The notes beneath the pieces are model-generated. The model was not told the origin of the DNA. It did no database searches and worked only from the letters and a program-made list of their open reading frames with translations. A DNA stretch of 64,000 nt from Thunnus maccoyii (taxonomy: Eukaryota; Chordata; Actinopteri; Scombriformes; Scombridae), in assembly GCF_910596095.1 (NCBI RefSeq), contig NC_056552.1, positions 16,317,111 through 16,381,110 on the forward strand, in the 5' to 3' direction. Positions within the stretch are counted from its first letter, which is position 1. Every line of letters starts with the position of its first letter. A program made the translations under genes and the position numbers. Positions 1-22,500 of this stretch are shown here, one piece after another.

Positions 1-111
1 GGACAGTTCCTCTGAAAGAGCATTCTAGCAGAGCGGAAGAATGAATATACTTATTTTGCACATTCTTATTTTCTACTACATTGCACAATATACTGCCACA
101 CTGATTAGTCA

Positions 112-10816
<10,705 letters not shown>

Positions 10817-11699
10817 GAGACCGTGGCGTGTGTGTCAAGTTAATAAGTAAAACTAAACGGGGGATTGTGCGTGCAAAATGTCTGTCTTCGTGCCTTGTGT
10901 GTGTTACGAGCTAATACTAAAAGTTTGATGTACAAAATATAAATCTTAACATCTTCAATTTTCGAAAAATATAATTCCTTTGGTCATGTCTACATATCTG
11001 TTTATTGCCTTTAATGTTTTTCTCCAGCACTCACTTCGGTACGTCTTTACTCACTCGTCTTCCTTCACAAAGTCCCAACCCGCATGGTAAATGATCAGAA
11101 TGCTTATGTGTTCCTATGTTATGTAAGAGAAAGAAGTATCTACGGGGAAGCCGTTGTGTGGGATTGGCGGAGGGTGAGGAAGGGAAGGGGTTGTGGGGAA
11201 AGGAAAGGGATAAAGGAGGGCTGATGCTCCTAAATTGTGTCCACGAGGCAGCGCTTCTCACAGCACTGGGGGTAAGAGCTGAAAAAGAAGAAGAGGCACT
11301 GCATTAGATTCCCCACAATGAAACATCGTAGTGCATATAACAAATGAGAAAGGACATTGCAAGCATGAGCTGTAGTTTGAGACATCACACATTAATGTAA
11401 CTCTGGAAATGTGACAATAATGCCAGCTGATGGTTTTCAATTAGCATTTTAATAACATAAATGACATGTTGACATAATAATGTGTTGACAATTCCAATAA
11501 AACTACATTATCAATTATGGATCGCTGCAATCTCTGCATCTTTAGAATCTCAAGTTAAAGAGGAATGAAGTGAAAGATGTATTTGAGTGGCATAAACACT
11601 GAACGCAACTTGAGAAACATCTTGAGGAGATAGGAATGAAACTATTACAGTTCAGCTAAGTGAAAGTCCAGATTATACAAAATGTTGCTTGAAATTCTG

Positions 11700-12146
11700 T
11701 GTTAAATACGCTTATACAAGAAGATCACTACTACTATCATATGTGTTAGTTAAATATGAAGATACATGCAGCAGCTATTTAGCTTAGCTCAGCACAAAGA
11801 GTGGAAACAGGGGGAGACAGCTAGCTTGGTGCTGTCCAAAGGTAACAAAATCTGCTACCAGCACCTCACAGCTCACTAAAAAAATTATTGAAGTGTAAAA
11901 CTGACAGGTTGTGGTTTTATGGGGGTTGTGTTGGAGTACCATTCACTTCCTGAAGTTTCCGCTAGTTACCTGGTAGATTTTGTTACCTTTGGACAGAGCC
12001 AGGCTAGCTGTTTCCCCCTGTCTCCAGTCTTCATGCTAAGCTAAGCTAACTGGCTGCTGGGTGTAACTTCACATAAATGGACAAACATGAGAGTGGTATC
12101 CATCTTGTGATCTAACTTTTGTCCAGAAAAGTGAATAAACATATTT
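11700..12146. mobile_element. Fold-back (palindromic) MITE, copy 1
   Basis: Two long arms are inverted copies: left TAGCTTAGCTCAGCACAAAG ... CTGTCCAAAGGTAACAAAAT, right ATTTTGTTACCTTTGGACAG ... CTAAGCTAAGCTAACTGG. The arms are joined by about 100 bases, so the transcript could fold into one hairpin. No open frame. A second, interrupted copy lies at 61268-62166. Confidence 0.75.
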
Positions 12147-14397
12147 GATGACAACCAGGGTGACTTAAAGCACTGATAAAGATGTTGAGTTTAGTAGCTT
12201 AGTAAGGGATTGTGCTCTGAAGATGCGATCTCACTCCACTTATCTTCTTATATTTCCTTTTTCTTTTTTACTGAATAAGGCCCTCTCACTGTGCAAACTT
12301 TGGGCCAAGATGGTATGGATTCAGGCAATCAACATTATTATAGCCCTTTGTGTCCCTCTCTTTCCTCCCATATTCTTCACTGTCAAGTCTACAGTACTCA
12401 AGGGCTTGCGCTGGCCTTTATACTTTTAAGTGGTTTGGACTGATTAAGTGCCCCATGCTGGCTTCTTAACGTCAGTGAGACTGGGCAGCGCAATAAAGAA
12501 TTTCTTTGTCCAACCAAAATCATCCATTTTGTGAATCAAACATATTTAGCACAAACTGGCCTCAGCACTGGTGAAAGCAGGTCTTGCCAGCAACTTTATT
12601 ATTATATGGATGTCCAGGACCAAAGATGGGGACTGCTAGCTGGTAATTGGAGTGCTGATACAGCTCTGAATTAGCTCCTCATGCTGGTGAGCTGGCTAGA
12701 GTGCTTGGCATCCTCACAGTGTGCCCCACTAAAAAACTTCCTTCCTTCCCAGCTCCACTGATGGATAATCACTGATGCAAGACTCGACGGGCATTGACTG
12801 CATTTCCTTAAAATACAGTTATTTGTCCTTTTATGGTTAAAAAGGAAATGAGATTTACTGTAAGAACGGTGTCAAACTTCTCTGCCACATTGACAGCTAT
12901 ACATACAGTCGCTTACAACTAACTGTATGCAAGTTACCAAAGGAGTAGACTGAAAAGGTGAAGCCCTGGCATTGTCAAAATGTCAGAGGTGTACTTTTAA
13001 CCCAGAGGCAGCATGAAATTTAGTGACAAACAGCTTCAGAGTGGCAGAAGATCTGTAGTTGTGAAAGGCTCCTTACTAACATGACTAAAGGTCTGCTTAG
13101 CACAGAGCAAACTGTGTTTTGCGGGTTTGCAGAATCAAACCATGTAATCATTTATTATTATATGGTTTGTTATATTTTTGCTGTTACTGCTTTAAGAGGT
13201 GATTAGTTTTAATCAAGGGAACCATGTGGCAAAAATGTATTATTATATATTTTATATCATGGCCTGAAGGACAAACATATTTGTGTCAGCTTTTTAGGGG
13301 GTTAGATTGTCCAGAATCAGATTGTTGTATATCATGTTTCCTTTCAAAAGCGTTCAGCAAATATTTACTTTAAAATAGACCAACAGAGTTCAGAATCTGT
13401 ACCTTTCTGCAGAGAAATAAATATGTTAGTGGAAGGACATATTTGGCCATTGGACCACTACTTTAAGGGAATGACTCTGAATCTGTCATTTATTGCCTCA
13501 AATACTCTGTTGATCAAACTAAGGCAAGTACATCTGATGTTTGCTCAAACTGTTTCCTGAGGGTTCTTGCAGACCAAAGAAATAGCACACTACTAAGCTA
13601 CAACAGCGTCTGATCAACTATGCTCCTGTATTTCATTTCCTGTCACTTTTGAGTTTTTACAACACCTTGATACACCACTGCTACAGACTATACAGTGGCC
13701 AGCCTGGGATAATCTTGGAATTATTCATCGTCATTACCAGCAGCTCTTCATTAGCGCAGCAGGGGCAACAGAAAACAGGGTAATATAATTACTGCAGACT
13801 AATGTATAAGTAACAAACACTACACAGCTCACGGTAATGCTTCACTGTATTCCTAGTGTGTCACATGATGAGTCTGCACTGACTCATCATATGACAAACA
13901 AAAGAAAAACAAAAGATTAATTGCTGGAGTCCTGATTCAGTACAGGCAAAACACAAATGTGCAGCCTGCAGTTTTGACTTGAGCATCAGCTGTGAGGTCA
14001 CCGGGCTTGTGGACCTGTGTGTTTATGAGTGTGTGTGGAAGAGAGAGCGAGAGAGAGAACACTCAATGTGTAGATTGTTAAAAAGACACTGTAGACTAGC
14101 CGGGGTCATCATGCCATACTGTAACATTATACAGCTTTATGAGCGTTATTGAGACATTTTCTCTGAATGCTTACTGCTGTAGAAATTAGAGCGTAGGGGT
14201 TGGCAGAGAGGCAGCTTGGAAACAACGAGCTGGTGATAACATTTTTCTATAACGCAGAGCTACATTATCAAGTAGCTGCATTAAATTCATCGGTGTAATG
14301 GCTGAGCTCCTGTCACAGTGTCACCAGAGTGAAATTGATCAAGTGTGTGTTAGTGTCTGTGTGTGCACATGTGGGTGTTTTCATATAATGATTGCCC

Positions 14398-14444
14398 ACA
14401 TCATCATCATCATCATCATCATCACCATCATCATCACCATCATC
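14398..14444. repeat. (ATC)n microsatellite
   Basis: About 15 ATC units with a few ACC interruptions. Confidence 0.85.
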
Positions 14445-14872
14445 CACAGTCACACTCAATCCTGCCTTGTAGCCGCCTACCCTGTAGTGGACAGACTGGC
14501 TTTATAGTATCTGGTTGCTAGATGACCAATTAGGACAAGGCCTCCAATTAGGCTGTGTATCATGTTACTAAAATATTCCCTGTCTCTGAAAAATGGGCAA
14601 AGGAAAATAGCATAGCCATGTGTGTGTGTGTGTATGTGTGTGTTTTGTGTGTGTGAAAGAGCAGGAAAAACAGCTCTCCTCTACCAGACACTGGGGCGGG
14701 GAGAGGGGGTTTTGCAGGCTCCCACAGCCGCCGACAATGAAAACTAAAGAAAGAGGGTCTCCGCGATCGGTTTTTGCACCCAGCTAACTGTGAAATCACC
14801 TTCCCAGCGAAAGAATGCACGCATGTCGGAGGCATTCTTGGCATTTCAATGAAAGCAGAGCATATAGCATAA

Positions 14873-14873
<1 letters not shown>

Positions 14874-14906
<33 letters not shown>
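14874..14906. repeat. Poly-C run, 33 bases
   Basis: An uninterrupted run of 33 C. It may be real or an unresolved sequencing homopolymer. Confidence 0.9.
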
Positions 14907-15361
14907 ACCTCATCTCCTAATACCATGAAACGGTACCCCCTGGACAAGAAACGCATCATTGGAATCGATAAGTGATTGTCGGCAGCTGGGTAGAGGGAAT
15001 GAAAGCACCGGGATCCGGACTAACACGCTTTTATTTCCACTGGCATCCATATCTGACACACTGGGCTAATGGGAAAATGACGAGGCTCTCTCCGGATGAC
15101 AGGTCGACTACAGTCTGTGGCCACCTCCATTTCTGGATGTATGGAGGAAAGACCATTCGATGGTAGGCGCACCAGCGCGCACTGGCACGCACACAACATT
15201 CTTCTAGTAAAAAAGCTCGCATTGGAGTTGTGTATTAGGAGTGATCTATAAATTGGCTTAAAATGACAATTTAAAGCAAACAGGAAGAAGATATGCCTCC
15301 TCTTTAGACATCCTGGTCGATTGAGACTGTGGAAAGCATCACGTCAGGAGGAGGATGGCCC

Positions 15362-15382
15362 AAAAAAAAAAAAAAAAAAAAA
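15362..15382. repeat. Poly-A run
   Basis: Twenty-one A in a row, in the low-complexity region between ppfia3 and plekha4. Confidence 0.9.
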
Positions 15383-16258
15383 TGCACATCGCACATTTTC
15401 AGTAATGGGCCTGCCCTCTCCAGACATTACAGAATTATAAGCAACTCCATAAGGCCCAGTGACAGCCAGCAGTGAGGCGAACTGGGAGGTTTGACTACAA
15501 AGCTCCCAGCGGCAAAAGCTTAGTTACAGCCATGATTAATTACGAGCAACACATAGTAGGCCAATATACAGTGGCATCTTATGATCTTATGGGGACTCTC
15601 TCTCTTTCTCTCTCTCTCTCTTTCTCTCTTCCCCTATTTCCTCAAGTAGGCACCTCACCTAACTGTATATGCAAACGGGAGCGAGCAAGCGCGCCCTAAA
15701 TAAATCGTGCTGTGTGCTGCCAACACACCTGTCAATGCCTGACACTGACATAAGCACCAAGCGTTGCACAGTCTATTTAATATACGCCTATTTGCAGCTA
15801 TTCAAATGGTACACCGCCCCCCCCAACATCCCCATCCCCACCCCCCTCCCCATACATTTGTGCATGCATATCCCCCCCCATCTGCGTCCTCCAGTGAATA
15901 TTATTTTCCTCCTCAACGGAAACTGGGTTGCGATGGGGCGGTGTGAAGTTGCATCCTTACCACAGTCATCGCGGGGAGCCTGTAGTGTCCATGTTTGATG
16001 TCAAATATTCCTTACGTCCATCTCCACGGTTCGTGCTTCGGTGTCTGCGCCCCTCATCCGAACCAGAGTACAGCCTACTGTATGTGTTTTTTTTTTCTTC
16101 CCCTTTCTGTCTCTCTTTTCCACATGTAAACGGCGAGGAGGGGGGGACGCGGAGAGACACGATACGCCACCTTACCACTGACTCCCCCTCTGTCGGATTG
16201 GAAGGTAATGGGTCTTAAAGAAACATTCTCTCAGCATTCTCCGCATCTCTGTGATTTA

Positions 16259-16266
16259 CGCGCGCG

Positions 16267-16327
<61 letters not shown>

Positions 16328-16335
16328 GCGCGCAC
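16259..16335. repeat. (CG)n-(CT)n-(CG)n microsatellite
   Basis: Six CG units, then about 27 CT units, then ACGCGCGCAC. The CG steps can form Z-DNA and the CT tract H-DNA. Confidence 0.9.
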
Positions 16336-17432
16336 ACCCAGGCCAATCAAACACCTGATCAATTATACAGCGTGTATGTATATCGGAGACAAGTGCAAAC
16401 TAACTGGCGTTTTACTTGCAAATAGACCATACTGGCTTTTTTTTTTTTTAGCTGCAGTCACATCCCAACTCCACTAATAGCCTATTATTTAGTTTAAATA
16501 CAGTATATATGGTAAATAATGCCCACAAGATATTTAGTAAATCTATATCTGCTGTGTACTCTTGCAAAAGAAAGCTGGATCTGTGTGAGGGGGATGCTCT
16601 GTAGGCCCACGTTGAAAACCATGAGGAATAACAAATGTGAAAAAATATATCAATTATCAAACTTAATATGCACCACTGTAATTTTATGGAGGTAATTTCC
16701 ATAAATCACACAGTTGTTCACATATTGTGATGCTCACCTTTACCCCATTTCACTGTAAACATATGCACGTTTAAGATATAAATGTCAAAAAAGACACAAG
16801 CTCTTAATTCAAAGGTAGTCAGCAATGCATTTAATGTCTGACGTGTGGTAAAGAAAGCATGATAATAATAATCTTTAATCATGGCAGGAATATGTTTGAA
16901 ATGGATGTTCTTGCATCTAATTTCCAACTTGTAGCTTTTTAATACATTTACGGAATTGGCCATATCTATGGATGCTGCTCTTAATGCAATCACATGCACA
17001 CAATATGAATTCACAAGCCAACGCATAAAATCTAATATCAAGACCATTATTAATATGCATGCTTGATATTGATATCACATTTGTAAACAGATAAACGGGT
17101 CTGTATGTGTGTGTGTGTGTGCATACGTGTGTGCAGCTCAGTAAACATAAGGTGGTGCTGTCTTTAAGAGAGAGAGCCTGGAAAGGGGTGATGTAATGTG
17201 TTCTCAGACAATGATGTCATCGACTGAGACATGGCAAGGATTTAAAGTGACAAAGGCGTTTTCAGTGGCTCTGTGTAATTCTGCATCAGGTCTTGTCAGA
17301 GAGCAGCACCCGAGCACCCTGGGGACCTTCATTGAGGAAAAAAAAAGGATGTATGAAACGAGAGAGATACATAAATGTGTTTTCTAGTGCATATAAATCA
17401 GGAGCTGGGGTCTCAATGTAGTGCACAACATG

Positions 17433-17438
17433 TTTATT
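17433..17438 (-). terminator. Polyadenylation signal AATAAA, likely plekha4
   Basis: AATAAA on the minus strand about 490 bp beyond the plekha4 stop codon. It is the clearest canonical hexamer found downstream; position and motif only. Confidence 0.4.
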
Positions 17439-17928
17439 AATCAGGATATTTGAGATACAAAACACAAACACATTTTGTTACATGACAATAACAGGGTTAT
17501 GTTGCCACCAATAAGCAGCCATCCATTTAGCTTTATGTTAGATACGTATAGTGAGAGGAATGAAAGTGTTAACCTCAATGAATGAATGGGCATGTATTTG
17601 ACTGCAACTTTATATAAGGTCACCTGCAAGAGCAACACTATGTGCATACATAGTCTCTGTTTTGATAAAATACTCTTAAGACTTTTTCTTTTATCAAATG
17701 GTATATTATGAGTAATGGAGATGTTCAAGTTTTTCAACGATTATGTCTATTTCTGCTATTGTATGTTCCCATTTAATCATTTGCAACTCAAAGTTAGGTC
17801 CAAATTTCTTCAGTCACTTTAAGTCCTTCTGCTCAGACATTTTTTCTTTACCATAAATCACTTAACTATGTTCTTGTCCTTCACAAGTCCGTCCATTTAA
17901 GCTCCTTAAGCCTTCCTTGTTCTTGCCT

Positions 17929-19484
17929 CTACAAACTTGTCCTTAATACTGTTACCCGCGCCTTTCCAAAAGAAGCATTTCGAATCAAACGTCTGCCATC
18001 ATCCAGAGAGCTAGATGAAGTGACGGAGTTGTTGTTGCCTCGTTCCTGGACTGTGTCTTTGTTCTCCTCACATAAACTACTAGATTTCTGCGGCTCTTCA
18101 GATCTCTCTCGCTCCACCTTCCTTTTGTCTGACTCTTTCGTCCCACTGTTCTCTTCTCTTGTCTTGGCACTTTCATCTGGGGCCTGATCAGAATCATTGT
18201 CCTGAACAGAAGCTCCATGGTCCGTTTCTTTGACTTTCAACTGGTGCTCTTGCCTTGAGGTGTCCTCACATTCTTTTTCAGGGATCTCTTCATGAATACA
18301 TGCCTCTTTTGCTGGAGTGGTTGAGGTATTTAACACTGCTTTGTCCTCTGTTTCTGGTGTTGAATCTTGGACTTTGTTATTAGTGGAAAGACCATTTTCA
18401 TTAACATCTGATGGCAAACTTAGGTTGGAGTTCTTGCTCTCTTGGACAGATGTTGTCCCAACATTATGGGTCACTTCATCTGCCACAGATTCAGCGATTA
18501 CCAGTTCTTCTTCCTCCTCTGGCTTGGATGTCGTTTGGGCAATTGAATTCCCATCATTCCTTGTTATGTCTGAGTCGGAGATGCTGATGTCACATGCAAT
18601 CTTATAGAAAAGAGAATGATTTTCTTTCATTTTCTCCAAGCTTTGACTGACTGTGGCTGACATTTCATTGGATTCAGTCCCATCATCGGGGCATGCTGGT
18701 TGGTTGTCACTGTCTGATACCTCCTCATTGCACAATGTGTCAACGCCAGGGATCTGCAGAGGTATGAACCCTTGCCACTTTTTCGTGGAGAGAAACCACT
18801 TGGCTCTCAGATCGGATGATGGAAAATTACTTTCATCATCATCAGCATCAGGTGCGTCGAGCTCTTGCCTCTCTCCATCTTTGCAAGTCGTAAATCCCTG
18901 GCCTCCTTTTTTCGGGTAGATAGTCATAGATGAGATATGATACGGCGAAGCTGGACGTTTGATTTTAGTTTTGGCAACCCCTGTTCTCCCACTACGATCT
19001 TTGTGTTGTGTTTTGTTCCCAAACCTCACTTGACTTTTAGGATTGTTTACATGTCGATGCTGTTCATCTTCATCCTGAGATGTACCACTAGGAGGCCCAA
19101 GTTCTGCAGGACTATAACATGGAGGACTTCTGAGGTTATTCCCACAGCAACCATCATTAGATACATGGTCTAAAAAGAGGAAACAGGACAGAATGTGTCA
19201 GTCAGTTACAATAATAGCTAATGGCAAGTGAAGAACAATTGAACAAAGCTTGACTGAGCAAAAATGTAACTAATTCTGGCATCACAATTGAAATGTATTA
19301 AATTGTAGCCTCAATTTAGCAGCTTGATCTTAAACACAATACTTAACTCATTGTGTGTTGGGAAATAAGTACCTGATGTCGCCCTTTGCTTTCTAGCTGT
19401 GTCACGGGGCACCTGGTGAACTTCCTGCCCCTCCCCCTTGCATGGCAGCTGATTGTGTGCTGTGGCACTCTCTCTGACTGCGCT

Positions 19485-19535
<51 letters not shown>

Positions 19536-22500
19536 GGATAGATGGATAGATGGATAGATAGATAGATAGATAGATAGATAGAAAGATAGATGGATAGATG
19601 ATTTGTAGAGCGTCATCTACCTAGATCACACATCTGCAAACATTTAAATATAAAAATGACACAAAGAAACCCACCTTTGTATGACTCTCTCCCGAATTCG
19701 TTCCACACGTCTGAGTTTGGCCTCTCGCTGCTCAGGGGTCATACAGGGAACAGGGTCCATGTCAGAGGTCAAGAGGGCAGAAGGCCGTTCCTCTGCCTGT
19801 TCAAGTAGTTTCACATTTGAATGCACATCATATCTATGCAATTAATTATTTTTACGCTAATAATTACATATAGAAAATGATAGAAGAAAATTTAAGGATC
19901 TCATCTTTCTGACTATGTTGCACTTAAACCATGTCAGTCTTTCACTTAATTTTATTTTATTTCTTCTTACCCTGATGTCCAAGCTCACAATTCCAGTACC
20001 TAAACCTGCTTGGTCTCGAACTTGGGTCCTTGAGGTGTCTGTAGGCTCAGCTCTGATCACTTCTGGCCGCGACTCCCTCTTGGAGGTCCTGGATAGTCTC
20101 TGATGCTGCTGTCTGCTTGTATTTTTAACGGCCTGATCCTGGTGCATCTCTGCTGAGGACCAGCTTTCATCAGGGCTCTCTAGCAGCAACCGCCTGGGCA
20201 GCTTGTTTAACATTTTTTTACTCTGCTCAGCCAATCTCTGCTGCATCTCAGGTGGGATCTGCTCAGGCAGTGGAGTGTCAAGCTCAGCTGGGGGATCCTC
20301 AACAGAAACCCGTCTGGCCACAAGAGAGGATGGTAGAACAGCTGTAACAACTCGTGTCACCCTTAAAGGGAAGGGGGCCTAGGATAGAGTAGAGTAGGGG
20401 ATAGATAGATGGTAAATGTATATTTCATGTGATATAATGTCGTGATTTACTCAGTTATACTGATAAATGATTTAACAAACCTCTTCTCGTGTCTCTGAAC
20501 TTTGACTCTGGGTTTGGGCACCTGGAGAGGGTATGGGGGGTTTCTTCCTGTTTGTCATCCTCTCTTGATTCCTCTTCATCCTCTCAATCTGCTCCTCTTC
20601 ACTCATCTTCATCTTCTAGGGAACATATAGGCTATTTAGAACACTGACGTGACTCATTTATGAGCTGAATTTAGGAAACACTGTTAAATAAACAACAAAT
20701 ATATGATTAATATGGTTGAGTATGTGCATCTGTATTTCAAAGGTGTATGCGTGCCTGCTTGCATTTGTATGTTCATGTACAGCTTATGTATGCACATATG
20801 TGTGCATGCATGTGAGAAAGGGGGGTTGGGTGGCTGAAGTCAGAAGCCTGAGCTACTGAGACATGAGCCTCTGCCTCCCCCTCTTGTCTCCAATAGGCAC
20901 TGCAACATGCCCTAATTGCGAGGAAAATGAGAGAATCAAAGAATTGGAATTTGGCTGTCATTGCAATGAGGAAAAAATCAGCTTTGACTGCTTCTATATT
21001 TGGAGCGTTTGGATCACATTGCCATACATCCAGATCTAGTTAACCAGCATACTCATCCAAGCATACAGGAAATTATGAAGAATCAAACCTTGCTTGATTG
21101 GTTTGTTGGGTCTGTTGTGATCCACTTTGAGCTAGACTGGGATTCTAAAGATGAAATGAAAATGGAGGAGAAGAGGAGTAGAAGGATGGAAGAAATGAGA
21201 GAGGATGGGTGGGAGGAGAGAGTGACAGGAAGAAAGAGAAATGGTGTTAAAACAGGAAATATGAGGGTGGAATGCAAAACAAAGCCACTGGGGAATATAT
21301 TTGAGTCTTTTGAATAAAACACCTATTAAAGCTATTTATTTGATGAGTCAAAATATGAATCCACTGGTCATTGTATTAATATCGCTCTTTACATTTATTC
21401 TATTTGTATTTTAAGTATATATGTGCCAACCGGATGTGTCTTTCTGTGCTTTCACATTAAGGAGGTCAGGCTGGTTGTTCCCTCTTTTGTGTACAGGATC
21501 TGCAGAGTGGCTGTAGATTCCCTGAAACACACACATTGAAAAATTAAGAAAGCGTCCTCAAACCTGGAATGATTACTGACCGTGATGAATGATAATTTTG
21601 ATAATTTCCACCTCATATGGTGACTCTGTCCAGCCATGGCCCTGGTCCCTGCTCTGCTTGCTTTCCTGTAGCTCCTGGGGTAACGGTGGACGGACTGGAG
21701 GCTCTTGTTCTACATCCTGCAGCAATCATAATCACAAGAAATGTGATGGAAACTGTGAAGCCATGACAGAAGATACAGATTCTGCTGTTCTGGTGAGACA
21801 GTATAGTGAATTTTACCAGTAGCCTAACCTTGTGACATCCAAAGACATAGCCACATTCAAATAACTAGCATTTAAAGCACCAAATTTTGTGAAATGAAAA
21901 CACCGTGGGCATATTGTATCTAAACACCTGTAGGACTCAAAGATCTAGTCAGCTGATGGATTTAACGTTTGCTGTGTCAAAGGGCTGGACAACAATTTCT
22001 TGTTTGTTCCATAAGCAGCGGGTGAACATCAAGGGTCATTGATAAAGGAACAATGGACAGGAGTCCTACCATTGGCAGTCCGCTATGCAGCCTCTCTGTT
22101 GGAGAGCCAGGAGATCCAGGATGTGGGGATGTGGGCTGGAACACTGAGGGGGAGACAGAAAAGGTCAAAGTGATTAAACTGTTCTTCTATTGTCAGGTTT
22201 CATGTGCATAATCAAGACAAACAAGGCAACTTTGTGCATTGGCAGCCCCAAATGGCAGCAAGGGGTAACAGTTTGAATCTTCAAGACTTCAAAACCAAAA
22301 TGTATGTAATCAGTTCACTTCAGTCCTTAGACTTTGATTTTTTATTGGCAGGTAGAGGTGATGAATAAAGGTGATAGTTCACTCTCGTGTTTTGCTTCAT
22401 CACTTCCTGTGTGCAAAGATTTTCTGTCATTCAGCCTAACTGAGAGGCTTGTCTGCAATTAAGCCTTTTGATTTATGCAAGATGGTTGCATTTTTATATA

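Larger units (their letters stand above)
14690..16340 (-). promoter_or_regulatory. Possible ppfia3 promoter / 5' UTR region (CpG-richer, low-complexity)
   Basis: Between the ppfia3 start exon (10.8 kb) and the plekha4 3' end (17.9 kb) this is the only stretch with visibly frequent CpG (for example around 14700-14770, 15990-16060 and 16130-16180), and it also holds C, A, CT and CG runs. A minus-strand promoter for ppfia3 would be expected here. No TATA box, initiator or 5' UTR exon could be fixed, so this is placement by context only. Confidence 0.3.

Noticed and set aside
1-20. Next ppfia3 exon at the left edge
   Set aside because: A CTTTCAG acceptor-like site is present, but the few bases after it do not read as the expected liprin sequence, so no exon was called.
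19311-19616. Frame with repeated SIYLSIYL
   Set aside because: Translation of the GATA microsatellite; not protein.
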